A DNA stretch of 64,000 nt. Origin: Streptomyces antioxidans (GTDB taxonomy: Bacteria > Actinomycetota > Actinomycetes > Streptomycetales > Streptomycetaceae). Positions 8,915-18,551 of this stretch are shown piece after piece. Both the position numbers and the translations under genes were made by a program. Where the stretch lies: contig NZ_LAKD02000013.1 of the NCBI RefSeq assembly GCF_000968685.2, positions 1-64,000 on the forward strand, given 5' to 3'. The notes beneath the pieces are model-generated. The model made no database searches. It was not told the origin of the DNA and saw only the letters and a program-made list of their open reading frames with translations. Position 1 is the first letter of the stretch. Each line of letters begins with the position of its first letter.

Positions 8915-11900
8915 CCCATATGCATGCTCGACGAGAAGGGTTCATCGTAAAGATCCGGTCAGCGGTCTCGGGCGCTCCCATCGGCCTCGGGTTCGTCGTC
9001 GGAGACCGGCACATCGTCACATGCGCGCATGTCGTCAATGCAGCGCTCGGACGCGACAAGCACCACCTTGACCGCCCCAATGACGACGCACGAGTTCAGG
9101 TTGAGTTCGTATTGCTCGGCGACACCGACGGCGCACCGCTTCGTATCTGTCGGGTGGAGGCGTGGGACCCGCCCTCTGGGCCAAGCGGCTCTGGGCGCGA
9201 TGTAGCCGGCTTGGTCGTTGTGGGTGGAGACACTCTGCCCGTTGGAGCCGGGCCAGCGCGGTTAGTCGATGCGCGTATTGGCCTGACCTCCGATTCGCAA
9301 GTATCAATGTTCGGCTATCCAAGTTCCCCCGACCGAAAGGACAAGGGGGCCTGGGCAAGTTGCTCCATACGGGGAGCAGTCGGTGGTGGTTTGATCCAGC
9401 TCGATGCTCGCGCCGAGGCCGCCTTGCGAGCTCAGCCCGGATACAGCGGCACGCCAGTTGTGGCGACGGATCGCTGGGGCGATGCAGCCGTGGGAATGCT
9501 TGCAATCGCCAGCAAAGGGGGCGCAGCGCAAGATGCATATGCGGTGCCTCTGTCGGAGGTAGCGGCCGCATGGCCCGAGGTCCTGGGGCGGTTGGTACTT
9601 CCTCCGTGTCCGTACCGAGGGCTGCAGGCGTTCACAGCCGCAGACGCTCAGGCGGGCATCTTCGTGGGGCGCGAGCGTGAGGTCAAGCGGCTCCGGGAGA
9701 TGGTGAGGGCGCAGCCGCTCGTTGTCGTCACCGGCCCTTCCGGTGTCGGCAAGTCGTCCCTTGTTGCGGCTGGACTGCAGCCTGCGCTCTCGACCGACGG
9801 ATGGACCGTGGCGTCCTTCCGACCGGGAGTGACCCCCTATGAATCAGTTGCTCGGGCTCTGCTTGATCTTGAGCATCCCGGAGCGAACCACTCTCTTGAA
9901 CAGTTGGACCATCGAGCCCGGGCACTGCGCGAGGACGGATTTTGGCCCGTAGCCTCGAAAGTTGCCCTGTTAACCGGTAAACGCCTAGCACTCATTGGGG
10001 ATCAGTTCGAGGAGGTACTCAGCGGGAGTCCGGACACGGAGAAGGCGCTGGAGTTCCTGCAGCATCTGCTACCGCCCCCAGACACAGTGCAAGACGCAAA
10101 GGTACGTCTGGTGTGCACACTGCGCGCCGACTTTCTTCCCGAATTGCTGGAACTACCCAATATCGGTTCCCGGCTACAGGATCGGCAGTTAAACGTCTCC
10201 CCGCTGGACGAGGCAGCACTGACACGGGTGATCGTGGAACCGGCACAGCTTGCTGGCGTGGCCTTCAGCCCGGGACTGGCGGAGACGATCGCGGGTGAAG
10301 CCAGTAGGGCGGCAGGTAGTCTGCCGCTCCTGGAGTTCACTCTGACCGAACTATGGCCCTTGCAGCGTAAACGCCAGATCAGTTTCGACAGCTATCACGG
10401 CCTCGGAGGCGTTGCTGGAGCCCTGAACCAGCATGCAGAAAAGGCCTACTACTGGCTGCACGAACAACTCCGACTGGATGAGCAACGCATCCGTCGCGCC
10501 CTGCTTTCCATGATCCGTGCCCGCGGTGGGGCGGCCAGCGCCGTCCGTGTCACCGCTGACCGCTCCCATCTCGGCACTGACTGGTACATTGCCCAGCTAC
10601 TTGCCGAACCGGACCGCCGCCTTGTCATCCTGGGACCTGACGGACCCGAGACGGCCGAGATCGCACACGAGGCTCTGATTCGGGAATGGGACAGACTCTC
10701 TGTCTGGGTGGAGGAAGACGCCGACTTCCAGCAGTGGCTCACCGTCATGGAAGAACGCGCCCGAGATGAAGATCTGCTCTCCGCCACCCGAGTGGCAGAG
10801 GCACAGCGCTGGCTGGGTGAACGCCGGCCTGATATCCCGCAGAAAGTCGCCAATCTCATCCAGCTCAGCAGTGCAGCAATCCTGGAACAACAGCAAACCC
10901 AACAGTTGTTAAGCCAATCGCAGGAGATTGCGGCACAACTGCGCCATCAGACGGCGGAGCTGGAGGAACGACAGAGGGCCCTCCAGGAGTCCAATGCTCA
11001 ATTGGAAAAAAGAGCCGATCTGCTGACACAGCGGAACCGTGACGTCGAGGTCAGGAACACCGAGATAGAGGAAGCCCGACAGATCCTGGAGGACCGTGCC
11101 GAGCAACTGGCGCTCTCCATGCGCTACAAAACCGAGTTCCTGGCGAACATGTCGCACGAGTTGCGTACACCGCTCAACTCGCTGCTGATCCTGGCCAAGC
11201 TACTCGCCGACAACGACGAAAAGAACCTGTCGCAGAGGCAGGTCGAGTTCGCCGAGACCATCCACGGTGCTGGATCCGACCTGCTCCAGCTGATCAATGA
11301 CATCCTCGACCTGTCGACGGTTGAGGTGGGCAAGATGAAGGTCTCCACCAATCCTGCCACGCTCGTAGAGCTCGCCGACTATCTAAGGGCTCTCTTTAGT
11401 CCATTGGCGGCGGAAAAGGACCTCAACTTCTCGGTACATGTGTCTGCCGAACTGCCCCCCGCTCTACTCACCGACGAACACCGGCTGCTGCAAGTGCTGC
11501 GCAATCTGGTGTCCAACTCGATCAAGTTCACCGACTCCGGAGGCATCGAGGTGACCATTCACCCGGCAGGCATGGAGGTGCCGCCAGCTATCCGGCAGCA
11601 GCTTCTTGAGGCCGGGTCGCTGTCAGGCCCAGACGCCGACGTCGTCGCGTTCGCCGTGATGGACACGGGGATCGGTATCGCGGCCAGCAAGATGGAGGTC
11701 ATCTTCGACGCGTTCAGGCAAGTGGACAGCCTCACGAGCCGCAAGTACGGAGGTACGGGCCTCGGACTCAGTATTTCGCGAGAGATCGCGAGGCTGCTCG
11801 GCGGTGAGATCCATGCGCGGAGCGAACCAGGTCACGGCTCGACGTTCACCTTGTACTTGCCGCTGCATCCGAGCGAGCTATCGCAGGACGACGAAAAGGT

Positions 11901-12480
11901 AGCAGAGGCACATAACGAATTCGCTGCGCTCATCAGTCGCCGTCACAGGGCTGCAGCAGCCCTCCCTCATCAGCAGACGTCGCTGCCTGACCTGCCTGAC
12001 GCCCAAGGGCAGTCAGGGGGCTTGAGTCAGCATCAGAATTTTGCGGGGTTAGGACGGGACTTCCACTTTGACGGTGAGAAGGTGTTGATCGTCGACCACG
12101 ATATACGCAGCGTCTTCGCACTCGCCAGCCTCTTGGAACGCCACGGCCTGGACGTGAGCTATGCCGAGAATGGCGACGTGGCCCTCGATACTCTGGAGCA
12201 GCGCGACGACATCAAGGTTCTTGTAATCGACGTCATGCTGCCAGCGGCGGACGGACCGAGGACAATCGCGAAGATTCGCCGGACGCCGGGGCGCAGTGCA
12301 ATGCCCATCATCGCGCTAGCTTCGGGGGGTCCGCTCGGCGGCCAGGAGCTGGCTGTTGAGGCAGGGGCGTCCGACTGCGTGGCCAAGCCGGTCAACCCTG
12401 ACGTCCTGCTGCCCCTCTTGCGTCTGTGGATTGAAGAACCCGCATACGTCCCTGAGGCTGCCCCAAGAGAAGGCGCCTGA
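8911..12480 (+). CDS. Trypsin-like protease / nSTAND1 NTPase / hybrid histidine kinase-receiver fusion, 1189 aa
   Basis: Five modules in order. (i) A trypsin-like domain at ~10-220 with a complete candidate triad: H40 in T-C-A-H-V-V, D97 in G-R-D-V-A-G, and S179 in P-G-Y-S-G-T. (ii) An nSTAND1 NTPase at ~232-640 beginning C-P-Y-R-G-L, with Walker A G-P-S-G-V-G-K-S at 275-282 and Walker B around D364-Q-F-E-E. (iii) A Gln/Glu coiled coil at ~655-740. (iv) A HisKA/HATPase kinase with H749 in [10 protein letters not shown]-box N869, D-T-G-I-G at 918-922 and a G-T-G-L-G-L box near 948-953. (v) A receiver with D1062, D1064, phospho-acceptor D1107 and K1159. The usual C-terminal WD40 sensor of trypsin-STAND proteins is absent. 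There is no signal peptide or membrane helix. The start is TTG 8911, overlapping the Trypco1 stop; ATG 8920 is the alternative. Confidence 0.88.
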   Translation: MTHMHARREGFIVKIRSAVSGAPIGLGFVVGDRHIVTCAHVVNAALGRDKHHLDRPNDDARVQVEFVLLGDTDGAPLRICRVEAWDPPSGPSGSGRDVAGLVVVGGDTLPVGAGPARLVDARIGLTSDSQVSMFGYPSSPDRKDKGAWASCSIRGAVGGGLIQLDARAEAALRAQPGYSGTPVVATDRWGDAAVGMLAIASKGGAAQDAYAVPLSEVAAAWPEVLGRLVLPPCPYRGLQAFTAADAQAGIFVGREREVKRLREMVRAQPLVVVTGPSGVGKSSLVAAGLQPALSTDGWTVASFRPGVTPYESVARALLDLEHPGANHSLEQLDHRARALREDGFWPVASKVALLTGKRLALIGDQFEEVLSGSPDTEKALEFLQHLLPPPDTVQDAKVRLVCTLRADFLPELLELPNIGSRLQDRQLNVSPLDEAALTRVIVEPAQLAGVAFSPGLAETIAGEASRAAGSLPLLEFTLTELWPLQRKRQISFDSYHGLGGVAGALNQHAEKAYYWLHEQLRLDEQRIRRALLSMIRARGGAASAVRVTADRSHLGTDWYIAQLLAEPDRRLVILGPDGPETAEIAHEALIREWDRLSVWVEEDADFQQWLTVMEERARDEDLLSATRVAEAQRWLGERRPDIPQKVANLIQLSSAAILEQQQTQQLLSQSQEIAAQLRHQTAELEERQRALQESNAQLEKRADLLTQRNRDVEVRNTEIEEARQILEDRAEQLALSMRYKTEFLANMSHELRTPLNSLLILAKLLADNDEKNLSQRQVEFAETIHGAGSDLLQLINDILDLSTVEVGKMKVSTNPATLVELADYLRALFSPLAAEKDLNFSVHVSAELPPALLTDEHRLLQVLRNLVSNSIKFTDSGGIEVTIHPAGMEVPPAIRQQLLEAGSLSGPDADVVAFAVMDTGIGIAASKMEVIFDAFRQVDSLTSRKYGGTGLGLSISREIARLLGGEIHARSEPGHGSTFTLYLPLHPSELSQDDEKVAEAHNEFAALISRRHRAAAALPHQQTSLPDLPDAQGQSGGLSQHQNFAGLGRDFHFDGEKVLIVDHDIRSVFALASLLERHGLDVSYAENGDVALDTLEQRDDIKVLVIDVMLPAADGPRTIAKIRRTPGRSAMPIIALASGGPLGGQELAVEAGASDCVAKPVNPDVLLPLLRLWIEEPAYVPEAAPREGA

Positions 12481-12516
12481 GGTGATCAAAGGACAGTGCC
12501 CGACCCATCAGCGAAA

Positions 12517-12830
12517 TCACTGGCGCACCTTGGCCTCGGCGGCGCGCTTGCCCTCCGGGGTGATGGCCGCGGCGGCGCGGTTCTTGTACCGCCGGATCTC
12601 CCGCTCAATGGTGCGCTGCCGTTGGCCTGCTTCGTAGCCGGCCGGGTCGGGCGTTGCGTCCTCGGTGCGGGTGATGCAGGGGGTGTAGCTGCTGACGGAG
12701 TGCCGGCAATTGGGGTGCTGCACCCCTGCGCGGCGCGCTTCGTCGAGTGATCCGGCGACGTTCACGCGGACCATGCGGCCGTCCTCGACGGCGTGCTCGA
12801 CGTGGACCGTGCGGGGTTCTTCCCGCGGGT
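12517..12830 (-). pseudogene. Phage minor capsid protein fragment
   Basis: The frame reads A-G-S-L-D-E-A-R-R-A-G-V-Q-H-P-N-C-R-H-S-V-S-S-Y, the typical H-P-N-C-R-H segment of minor capsid/MuF-like head proteins, followed by a basic helical stretch with E-R-x-I-R-R-Y-K. The N-terminal several hundred residues expected of the family are missing, and the C-terminus stops early. It lies directly after the portal remnant in the minus direction, with the two joined through the palindrome at 12823-12856. This looks like an internal deletion of the prophage head module. There is no sign it is expressed as a useful protein. Confidence 0.6.
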
Positions 12831-12856
12831 GACCATCGACCGATGGTCACCCGCGG
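12823..12856. repeat. Perfect 16-bp inverted repeat with 2-nt spacer
   Basis: The arms are CCGCGGGTGACCATCG (12823-12838) and its exact reverse complement (12841-12856), with AC between them. It sits exactly where the portal frame degenerates and the capsid fragment begins, so it may be a scar of the deletion or fold-back event that fused them. Confidence 0.7.
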
Positions 12857-13998
12857 CAATCTCCGTTGCGGTGACTGCTGCCCCGTCCCCGTCCAACCTG
12901 ACGGACGCGGGGGAGTAGCCGGCCGCTGTCGTGGCCTGCCGCACGATCGCCTCGGCGGTCGTCCGGTGCTCTTCGACACGGATAGCGAACTGCGACAACG
13001 TGATGCCGTTGCCCTGTTCGGTCGGAGGAATGGGAAGGGTCTGCCATTCCTCCCGGTCATCGTCGAACGTGGCGCCCCGGCCGGGGCCGTTGCTGCGCAG
13101 GTACCCGTCAGGGACGATCAGCCGGGCCCGGGCGAGGCGGATGTCGCGCAGCCACGACGACCATGCTTCGTCGAGGGCGTCGAGGGTGTCGAGGGTGTCG
13201 AGCAGATCGTGCACGCCCTGTAGATCGCTGCGGCCCCATGGGGCGTCGCGGTGGCGGCGGTTGGGGGCGATGTTGGGGACGTAGACGGCCGTGAGCATGT
13301 CGACGCCGGTTTCGATGGAGTCGCCCTGCTCGCTGAGGGAGGCGGCGAGGCCGGCTGTGTCCGGGTGTTCGGTGAGCGGCACGCGGCGGCCGAGCTGGTC
13401 GTCGGTCCCCTCGTACAGGCCATGCAGGATGCGGCCCCGCTCATGCCGTTCGAGGTGGCGCCATACCGTCGACGACGTCGAGGGCAGGACGCGCCAGAAC
13501 GTCACGGTCTGCATGATGCTGAACGACCACTCGGGTACGGCCTGGTCGGGGCGAACGGTGGTGAGCAGGGGCCGGTCGGGCGCGGCGGCCTTGTCCCACG
13601 TGACGCGCAGGAACACCTCCGACAAGGGGGCGGCGGTCTCGGCCGCGGTGAGCAGCAGCTCGGGCACGCCGCCAGCGTCGAGCAGGACGTCGAGGCGGTC
13701 CTGCGCCGCGGTGTCCGCCACTGTGACAACGGGCGTGTCAGCGAACAGCAGGTCGGCGGACGTCTGCGCAATCTCGCCGGCGAGCGGGATGTGCAGCCGC
13801 TGCATCGCGCTTGTGCGGCGGCCGGTGCCGACCCCACAGCCGCCGGCGGCCGTCGTGGCGGTGCTGCGGGGCGTGCCGGTAGACGTCGGCGAGCTTCTTG
13901 GGGTCGCCGCTGTACCACGCGTCGTCCAGCTTGATGTCGGCGTACAGCGGGGAAACGCTCCGGGGCGGCCAGATGACGCCGTTTTCGGGCAGCGGCAC
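12838..13998 (-). pseudogene. Phage portal protein, frameshifted and 3'-truncated
   Basis: The N-terminus (M-P-L-P-E-N-G-V-I-W-P-P, then D-A-W-Y-S-G-D-P) begins at 13998 in one frame and continues from about 13860 in another (A-G-E-I-A-Q-T-S-A-D-L-L-F). It runs through segments typical of SPP1-gp6-like portals of actinophages (S-x-V-W-R-H-L-E-R-H-E-R-G-R-I-L-H-G-L-Y-E-G, then D-G-Y-L-R-S-N-G-P-G-R-G). At least one indel near 13860 breaks it, and the C-terminus is lost at the 12823-12856 palindrome. It follows the terminase in the usual head-gene order. A portal normally forms the dodecameric DNA gate of the capsid; this copy is dead. Confidence 0.75.
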
Positions 13999-14034
13999 GG
14001 TGCGTCACCCCCTCAACGGTACAAAATTGGTGGC

Positions 14035-14520
14035 ATGGATCAAGCAGTCGCAGCTCTGTGCGGTGCGGGCATTGGTGTCGTCGGCACTGTGGGAGCGTCC
14101 GTGCTGACGTACATAGGGATTCGTCGTCAGGCTCCTGAGCAGGGACGAATTGAGCATGCACACCAACTCAGAATCCAAAGACGAGAGGTGTACCTCGCGT
14201 TCATGGAGTTACTTGAACCGATAGACCACCTGCCGTCTGAACCAGTGTCATTGTCAACGGAGTACGCGGCCCTGGCGGCTCAGGTGCAGCTGATACCACC
14301 GCGTGGTGAGTCTCTGCTGGCTCGCATCCAGCTCTGTGGCCCCAGGGAGATCGCTGACTCGGCAGGGAACCTATTGAGCTCGGCGGCGGATATGATCAGG
14401 CTCTTTCTAAACAGCTCTCAAGATCAGGACGCGATTGACCGTGCGTTCGAATCTTTCATGGCTGCCCAAGGGGAATTCATCGATAAGGCCCGGCAAGTCA
14501 TGGTGGAACCTCCAAGCTGA
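14035..14520 (+). CDS. Small single-pass membrane protein, 161 aa, within the prophage remnant
   Basis: The only intact gene between the terminase and portal remnants, on the opposite strand to both. Residues 2-28 are a hydrophobic Gly/Ala/Val helix (A-V-A-A-L-C-G-A-G-I-G-V-V-G-T-V), so an N-terminal membrane anchor is expected. The rest is a helical cytoplasmic domain with R-R-E-V-Y-L-A-F-M-E-L-L-E and a C-terminal F-M-A-A-Q-G-E-F-I-D-K. The start is the ATG following TGGTGGC. Inverted orientation and lower local GC than the flanking phage genes suggest a moron-like cargo gene. No function is known to me; similar small anchored helical proteins are common and uncharacterised in Streptomyces. 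Confidence 0.65.
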   Translation: MDQAVAALCGAGIGVVGTVGASVLTYIGIRRQAPEQGRIEHAHQLRIQRREVYLAFMELLEPIDHLPSEPVSLSTEYAALAAQVQLIPPRGESLLARIQLCGPREIADSAGNLLSSAADMIRLFLNSSQDQDAIDRAFESFMAAQGEFIDKARQVMVEPPS

Positions 14521-14963
14521 CTATTCCGGTGAGTAGGTGGCGCCACTCGTGCGCGGTGGAGTGCACGACGTAGCGCAGGGCGTCGACGGAGTGGTCGGCG
14601 GTCTTGATGGGCCGGTCTTCGCCCTTGGCGGTGGCGGCCGGGGTCCCAGGAGTAACCGGGGATTTCGTCGAGCAGGCCGGCGCATGACTCGTGGACGTAC
14701 AGCAGGTCGGCGCCGAGGGCTGACGACACGCTGCGGATACCGGCCCGCACGTCGTTGTCGGCCCGGGTGACGCCCGGGTGCCCGTCGGCACATAGCTGTG
14801 TGATGAACGAAGCGGCCGACGGGTCGATGAACGTCCACTCGGGCGCTACCTGCTGCCGTGTGAGCCACGCGCGGACGGCCTCGCTGTACTGCGCGTGGGA
14901 CTGCTGCAGTGTGGGGTGACACCTGACCTGGCTTGCTGAGAGGCGGCCTGGAAGGATGTTGCA

Positions 14964-15257
14964 GTGCCCAAGCCGTATCCGAAGGAGTTCCGCGAGGACG
15001 TCATGCGGGTCGCGCGCAACCGCGGGCCCGGCGTCACGCTGGAACAGATCGCCGCCGACTTCGGCGTCCACCCGATCACGCTGTCGAAGTGGCTGCGCCG
15101 TGCCGAAACCGACGAGGGCGCCAGGCCCGCACCGGCGTCGGGTGAGTCGGCCGAACTGCGCGAGGCACGCAGACGGATCCGGTTGCTGGAGCAGGAGAAC
15201 GAGGTGTTGCGAAGGGCTGCGGCGTATCTGTCGCAGGCGAACCTGCCGGCAAAATGA
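14964..15257 (+). CDS. IS3-family transposase OrfA, 97 aa
   Basis: A helix-turn-helix protein, P-K-P-Y-P-K-E-F-R-E-D-V-M-R-V-A at the start and V-T-L-E-Q-I-A-A-D-F-G-V-H at the HTH, followed by a leucine-zipper-like tail R-R-R-I-R-L-L-E-Q-E-N-E-V-L-R-R-A-A. In IS3 elements OrfA binds the inverted repeats and is joined to OrfB by a -1 frameshift. Its stop overlaps the OrfB ATG (AAAATGATG region at 15251-15257), the usual slippery arrangement. The frame is intact, but its OrfB partner is broken, so it cannot mobilise the element. Confidence 0.85.
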   Translation: MPKPYPKEFREDVMRVARNRGPGVTLEQIAADFGVHPITLSKWLRRAETDEGARPAPASGESAELREARRRIRLLEQENEVLRRAAAYLSQANLPAK

Positions 15258-15856
15258 TGTACCCGCTCGTCCGCGAGCTGGCCGCCGCCGCTGCCCCTTG
15301 CCGGGTGCCGGTGGCGGTGACGTGCCGGGTGCTCGGGCTGGCCCGCCAACCCTACTACTGGTGGCTGGCCCGGCCGGTCACCGATACCGAACTCGCCGAG
15401 GCATACCGGGCCAGCGCCCTGTTCGACGCTCACCGTGACGATCCCGAGTTCGGCCACCGCTTCCTCCTCGACGAGGCCCATGCCGCCGGTGAGCCGATGG
15501 CCGGGCGGACCGCCTGGCGGATCTGCCGAGACAACGGCTGGTGGAGCGCGTTCGGCAAACGCAGAGGCCGGGGCAAGAACGCCAAGGCCGGCCCGCCGGT
15601 CCACGATGACCGGGTCCGGCGCGGCTTCACCGCCGACGGGCCGAACCGGCTGTGGCTGACGGACATCACCGAGCACGTGACCGGCGAGGGCAAGTTGTAC
15701 CTGTGCGCGGTCAAGGACGTGTACTCCGGCCGCATGGTGGGCTATTCCATCGACGCCCGGATGAAGTCCGGCCTCGCGGTGAGAGCCCTTGAATCCGCGG
15801 TAGCCCGTCGCGGCCAGGTCGCCGGATGCATCGTTCATTCCGATCGCGGGTCGCAG

Positions 15857-17352
15857 GGCGGATTCAATCGGTCGTCGCAACACCTTGATTTCGGAGGTGT
15901 TCAAGATCGCTACGGAGGACTGGAGCAGGAAGACCGGCGATGCGCCCGAGGGACTTCGGCGGCAGTGGCGTGCTGATCGGGCGCTGAGGCCGGCGATGCG
16001 CTCGCCTGGCCGGCCTGATCCGTCGCGGGTGGTGCAGCGGCAATTTTGGCGGCTGATCGCCACGGGCGTCACGACGGCTGAGGCATCGCTGGCGGTCGGA
16101 GTGTCGTGGCCGGTCGGTTCTCGGTGGTTCCGTCACGCTGGCGGCATGCCGCCGATCTCTCTGGCCGAGCCCACCGGCCGCTACCTGAGCTTCGAGGAGC
16201 GCGAGGAGATCGCGATTCTGCGCGCCCAGGACAAGGGCGTGCGAGAGATCGCCCACGCGATCGGACGTGACCCGGGGACGATCTCGCGCGAGTTGCGTCG
16301 CAACGCCGCCACCCGCAGCGGGAAACAGGAATACCGGGCCGCGGTCGCTCAGTGGAAGGCGCAGCAGGCCGCGAAGCGCCCGAAGGCAGCCAAGCTCGCA
16401 GGCAACGACGAGTTGCGTGAATACGTACAGGAACGGCTCGCCGGCAGTGTCCGTCGTCCCGACGGCACGATCGCCACCGGGCCCAAGACGCCCGCGTGGA
16501 AGGGGCTGAACAAGCCGCACCGGCAGGACAGAAGATGGGCGACGGCATGGAGCCCGGAGCAGATCTCGCGTCGGCTTCATGTCGACTTCCCCGATGATGA
16601 GTCCATGCGCATCAGCCACGAAGCGATCTACCAGGCGCTGTTCATCGAGGGCCGTGGGGCGCTCAAGCGGGAGCTGGTCACGTGTCTGCGTACCGGCCGG
16701 GCGCTGCGGACTCCCCGTGCGCGGTCGCAGAACAAGCCGCAAGGGCATGTCACCGCGGACGTCGTCCTCAGCGAACGCCCCGCCGAGGCTGGGGACCGCG
16801 CGGTCCCCGGACACTGGGAAGGCGACTTGATCATCGGGACGGGCCGCTCCGCGATCGGCACGCTTGTCGAGCGCAGCAGCCGCTCCACGCTCCTGGTGCA
16901 CCTGCCTCGGCTCGAAGGCTAGGGTGAGAACCCGCCGGTGAAAAACGGCACCTCGCTCGGGGGCTATGGCGCGATCGCGATGAACGCGGCGCTCACCACA
17001 TCAATGACGCAGCTGCCCGAGCAGCTACGCAAGACCCTCACCTGGGACCGAGGGAAGGAACTCTCCGGCCATGTCCAGTTCGCTCTCGATACCGGGACGA
17101 AGGTGTTCTTCGCCGATCCGCACTCGCCCTGGCAACGACCGACGAATGAGAACACCAACGGGCTGCTGCGTCAGTACTTCCCGAAGGGGACCGACCTGTC
17201 CCGATGGCCCGCCGAGGACCTCGAAGCGGTCGCCACGGCGATCAACAACCGGCCCCGCAAGGTCCTCGGTTGGCAGACTCCGGCCGAGGTCTTCGAGGAA
17301 CAGTTACGCTCGCTACAACAGCCCAGTGTTGCAACGACTGGTTGAACTCGCC
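15857..17352 (+). mobile_element. IS30-family element nested in the IS3-family element, 1496 bp
   Basis: It is bounded by imperfect terminal inverted repeats of about 27 bp. The left end begins GGCGGATTCAATCGGTCG and the right end, read inward, begins GGCGAGTTCAACCAGTCG; both then continue to GCAACAC. A 3-bp CAG duplication flanks it (15854-15856 and 17353-17355). It contains a single IS30-type transposase frame with an internal stop. Confidence 0.9.
15885..17345 (+). pseudogene. IS30-family transposase with in-frame amber codon
   Basis: The frame has the IS30 helix-turn-helix (L-S-F-E-E-R-E-E-I-A-I-L-R, then I-A-H-A-I-G-R-D-P-G-T-I-S-R-E-L-R-R-N), the W-E-G-D-L-I-I-G DDE Asp segment, W-D-R-G-K-E-L (second Asp) and N-E-N-T-N-G-L-L-R-Q-Y-F (catalytic Glu region). 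It ends N-N-R-P-R-K-V-L-G-W-Q-T-P. A TAG at 16920-16922 interrupts it after L-P-R-L-E-G, in the same frame and with no length change, between the two catalytic Asp regions. The reading then resumes G-E-N-P-P-V-K-N-G-T-S. Without suppression the element is dead; a stop that merely delays translation cannot be excluded from sequence alone. Confidence 0.85.
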
Positions 17353-18551
17353 CAGTTCCGCTCACGGAAGTTCGTCGCAGTCCTCGCACGTCACAGCATG
17401 ATCGGGTCGATGGGCAGAGTCGGCGCCGCAGGCGACAACGCAGCCATGGAGAGCTTCTTCGCGCTGCTGCAGAAGAACGTCCTCGACCGCCGCACCTGGG
17501 GCACCCGCCAGGAACTGCGGATCGCGATCGTGACCTGGATCGAGCGCACCTGCCACCGCCGTCGGCGCCAGAGACGCCTGGCCCGATTGACCCCTGTCGA
17601 GTACGAGACCATCATGACCCCACCAGCAGCTCTGGCTGCGTAAACCCCGCTGTCACCCGATCCTGCAGCAGTCCCCGTCGGTCATCTGCCGGTGCGTGGT
17701 GTTGCTGCCGTGGCGCCATTCCGAGACGACGTACAGCCGGTATCGTCGTCGCCGAGGCCAAGCACGAGGGCGGCGAACGGGTTGGTTGTGCCGTAGCCCG
17801 CAGCGGCCCAGTGCCAGCGCATCGGGGGCAGGGCGTCGACGACGTGCCGCTGCTCGTCCCAGACGCCATACACGGCGCCCTCGGCGACGAGCCAAGCCCC
17901 ATCGATCATGCGCCGGCGCCACAATCCGACGTACTCGGTGGACAGGTCGGCGATGTACTCGCGGGTCAAGCTGAGGTTGCCGGCGAGGCGGAAGTGCCAC
18001 GCGCGCAGGTTCAGCTCGGGCGCGCGGTCCAGATACCCGACCTTCAGCCAATGGCGGGGCGAGTCAGGGTTCGTCGTGGCGAACAGGCGGGCGCCGGGCG
18101 CGCTCAGTCGCGCGAGTAGCTGCGTCCAGAACGATTCCGGTACGAGGGTGGCCTCGTCGACGTACGCGAGCTGCGCAGTCAGGCCGCGTAGGCGCTCCTC
18201 GGCTCGGACGTCCGATGCGCCGATCAGGTGCACCGTGCGGCCGAGGATGGTTGCCGTTGTGGCGCCGCGGGTGTGGTGGATGTGCCGGGCGAGGGGGCCG
18301 AACAGCCGCGGGTCGGTGAGCGGCTCGAACACGTTCCGCTCGATGGTCTGCAAGCTGCGGCCACAGATCAGGATGAGTCCCGACGGTCCGGCTTGGGCGA
18401 CCGCGATTACGAACGCCAGCAGGCTTGCGACGGTCCTTCCCGAACGGACGCTGCCGTGTCACAGGTTGATACGTGCCGTCGCGTGGCCGACGCTGCGCAA
18501 CTGCTTGCGGGACAGGGGGGGCGACGCCAGCGGGCAGGGACACGGCACGGC

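Larger units (their letters stand above)
15254..17643 (+). pseudogene. IS3-family transposase OrfB (DDE), split by an IS30-family element
   Basis: The upstream part (15254-15856) carries the integrase-core segment L-W-L-T-D-I-T-E-H (first catalytic Asp) and I-V-H-S-D-R-G-S-Q (second Asp). The downstream part (17356-17643) continues F-R-S-R-K-F, has D-N-A-A-M-E-S-F-F (the catalytic Glu) and ends R-L-T-P-V-E-Y-E. Deleting 15857-17352 plus one CAG copy joins G-S-Q to F-R-S in frame, which proves the two parts are one gene. With the insertion in place, the protein stops shortly after the second Asp. Confidence 0.9.
14896..17676 (+). mobile_element. IS3-family element, about 1.28 kb without its own insertion
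   Basis: The ends carry matching inverted repeats. The left end (14896) reads TGGGACTGCTGCAG, then TGTGGGGTGACA. The right end, read inward from 17676, gives GGGGACTGCTGCAG then GATCGGGTGACA. Inside are an OrfA/OrfB pair with the usual ATGA-type overlap. It is inserted in the terminase gene. I cannot define a clean target duplication. The element is inactivated by the IS30-family insertion at 15857-17352. Confidence 0.8.
14521..18550 (-). pseudogene. Phage terminase large subunit, interrupted by nested IS elements and point lesions
   Basis: The 5' part (about 18550-17677) has a Walker A-like H-G-S-V-R-S-G-R-T, then I-L-I-C-G-R-S-L-Q-T-I-E-R-N and a Walker B strand L-A-Y-V-D-E-A-T. The 3' part (14895-14521) has the nuclease segment F-I-D-P-S-A-A-S-F and K-T-A-D-H-S-V-D-A-L-R-Y. 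Together they make a PBSX-type terminase. Lesions: an in-frame TGA just before H-G-S-V (probably former Trp), frameshifts near 18510, 17730 and 14620, and a 2.8-kb insertion. Removing the insertion joins M-T-D to A-Q-Y-S-E-A-V-R-A-W-L, the expected reading. Terminases are the reported triggers of several Avs proteins, but this copy cannot be functional. Confidence 0.8.

Noticed and set aside
13160..13205. Short tandem repeats (GAGGGTGTC-like) as a CRISPR or VNTR
   Set aside because: Only a few 9-bp units inside the portal coding remnant, encoding a D-T-L repeat. There are no spacers, and no CRISPR array or cas gene was seen anywhere.
13291..14035. N-terminal extension of the membrane protein gene at 14035
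   Set aside because: The extension is antisense to the portal remnant. The natural start at 14035 gives a normal N-terminal membrane anchor.
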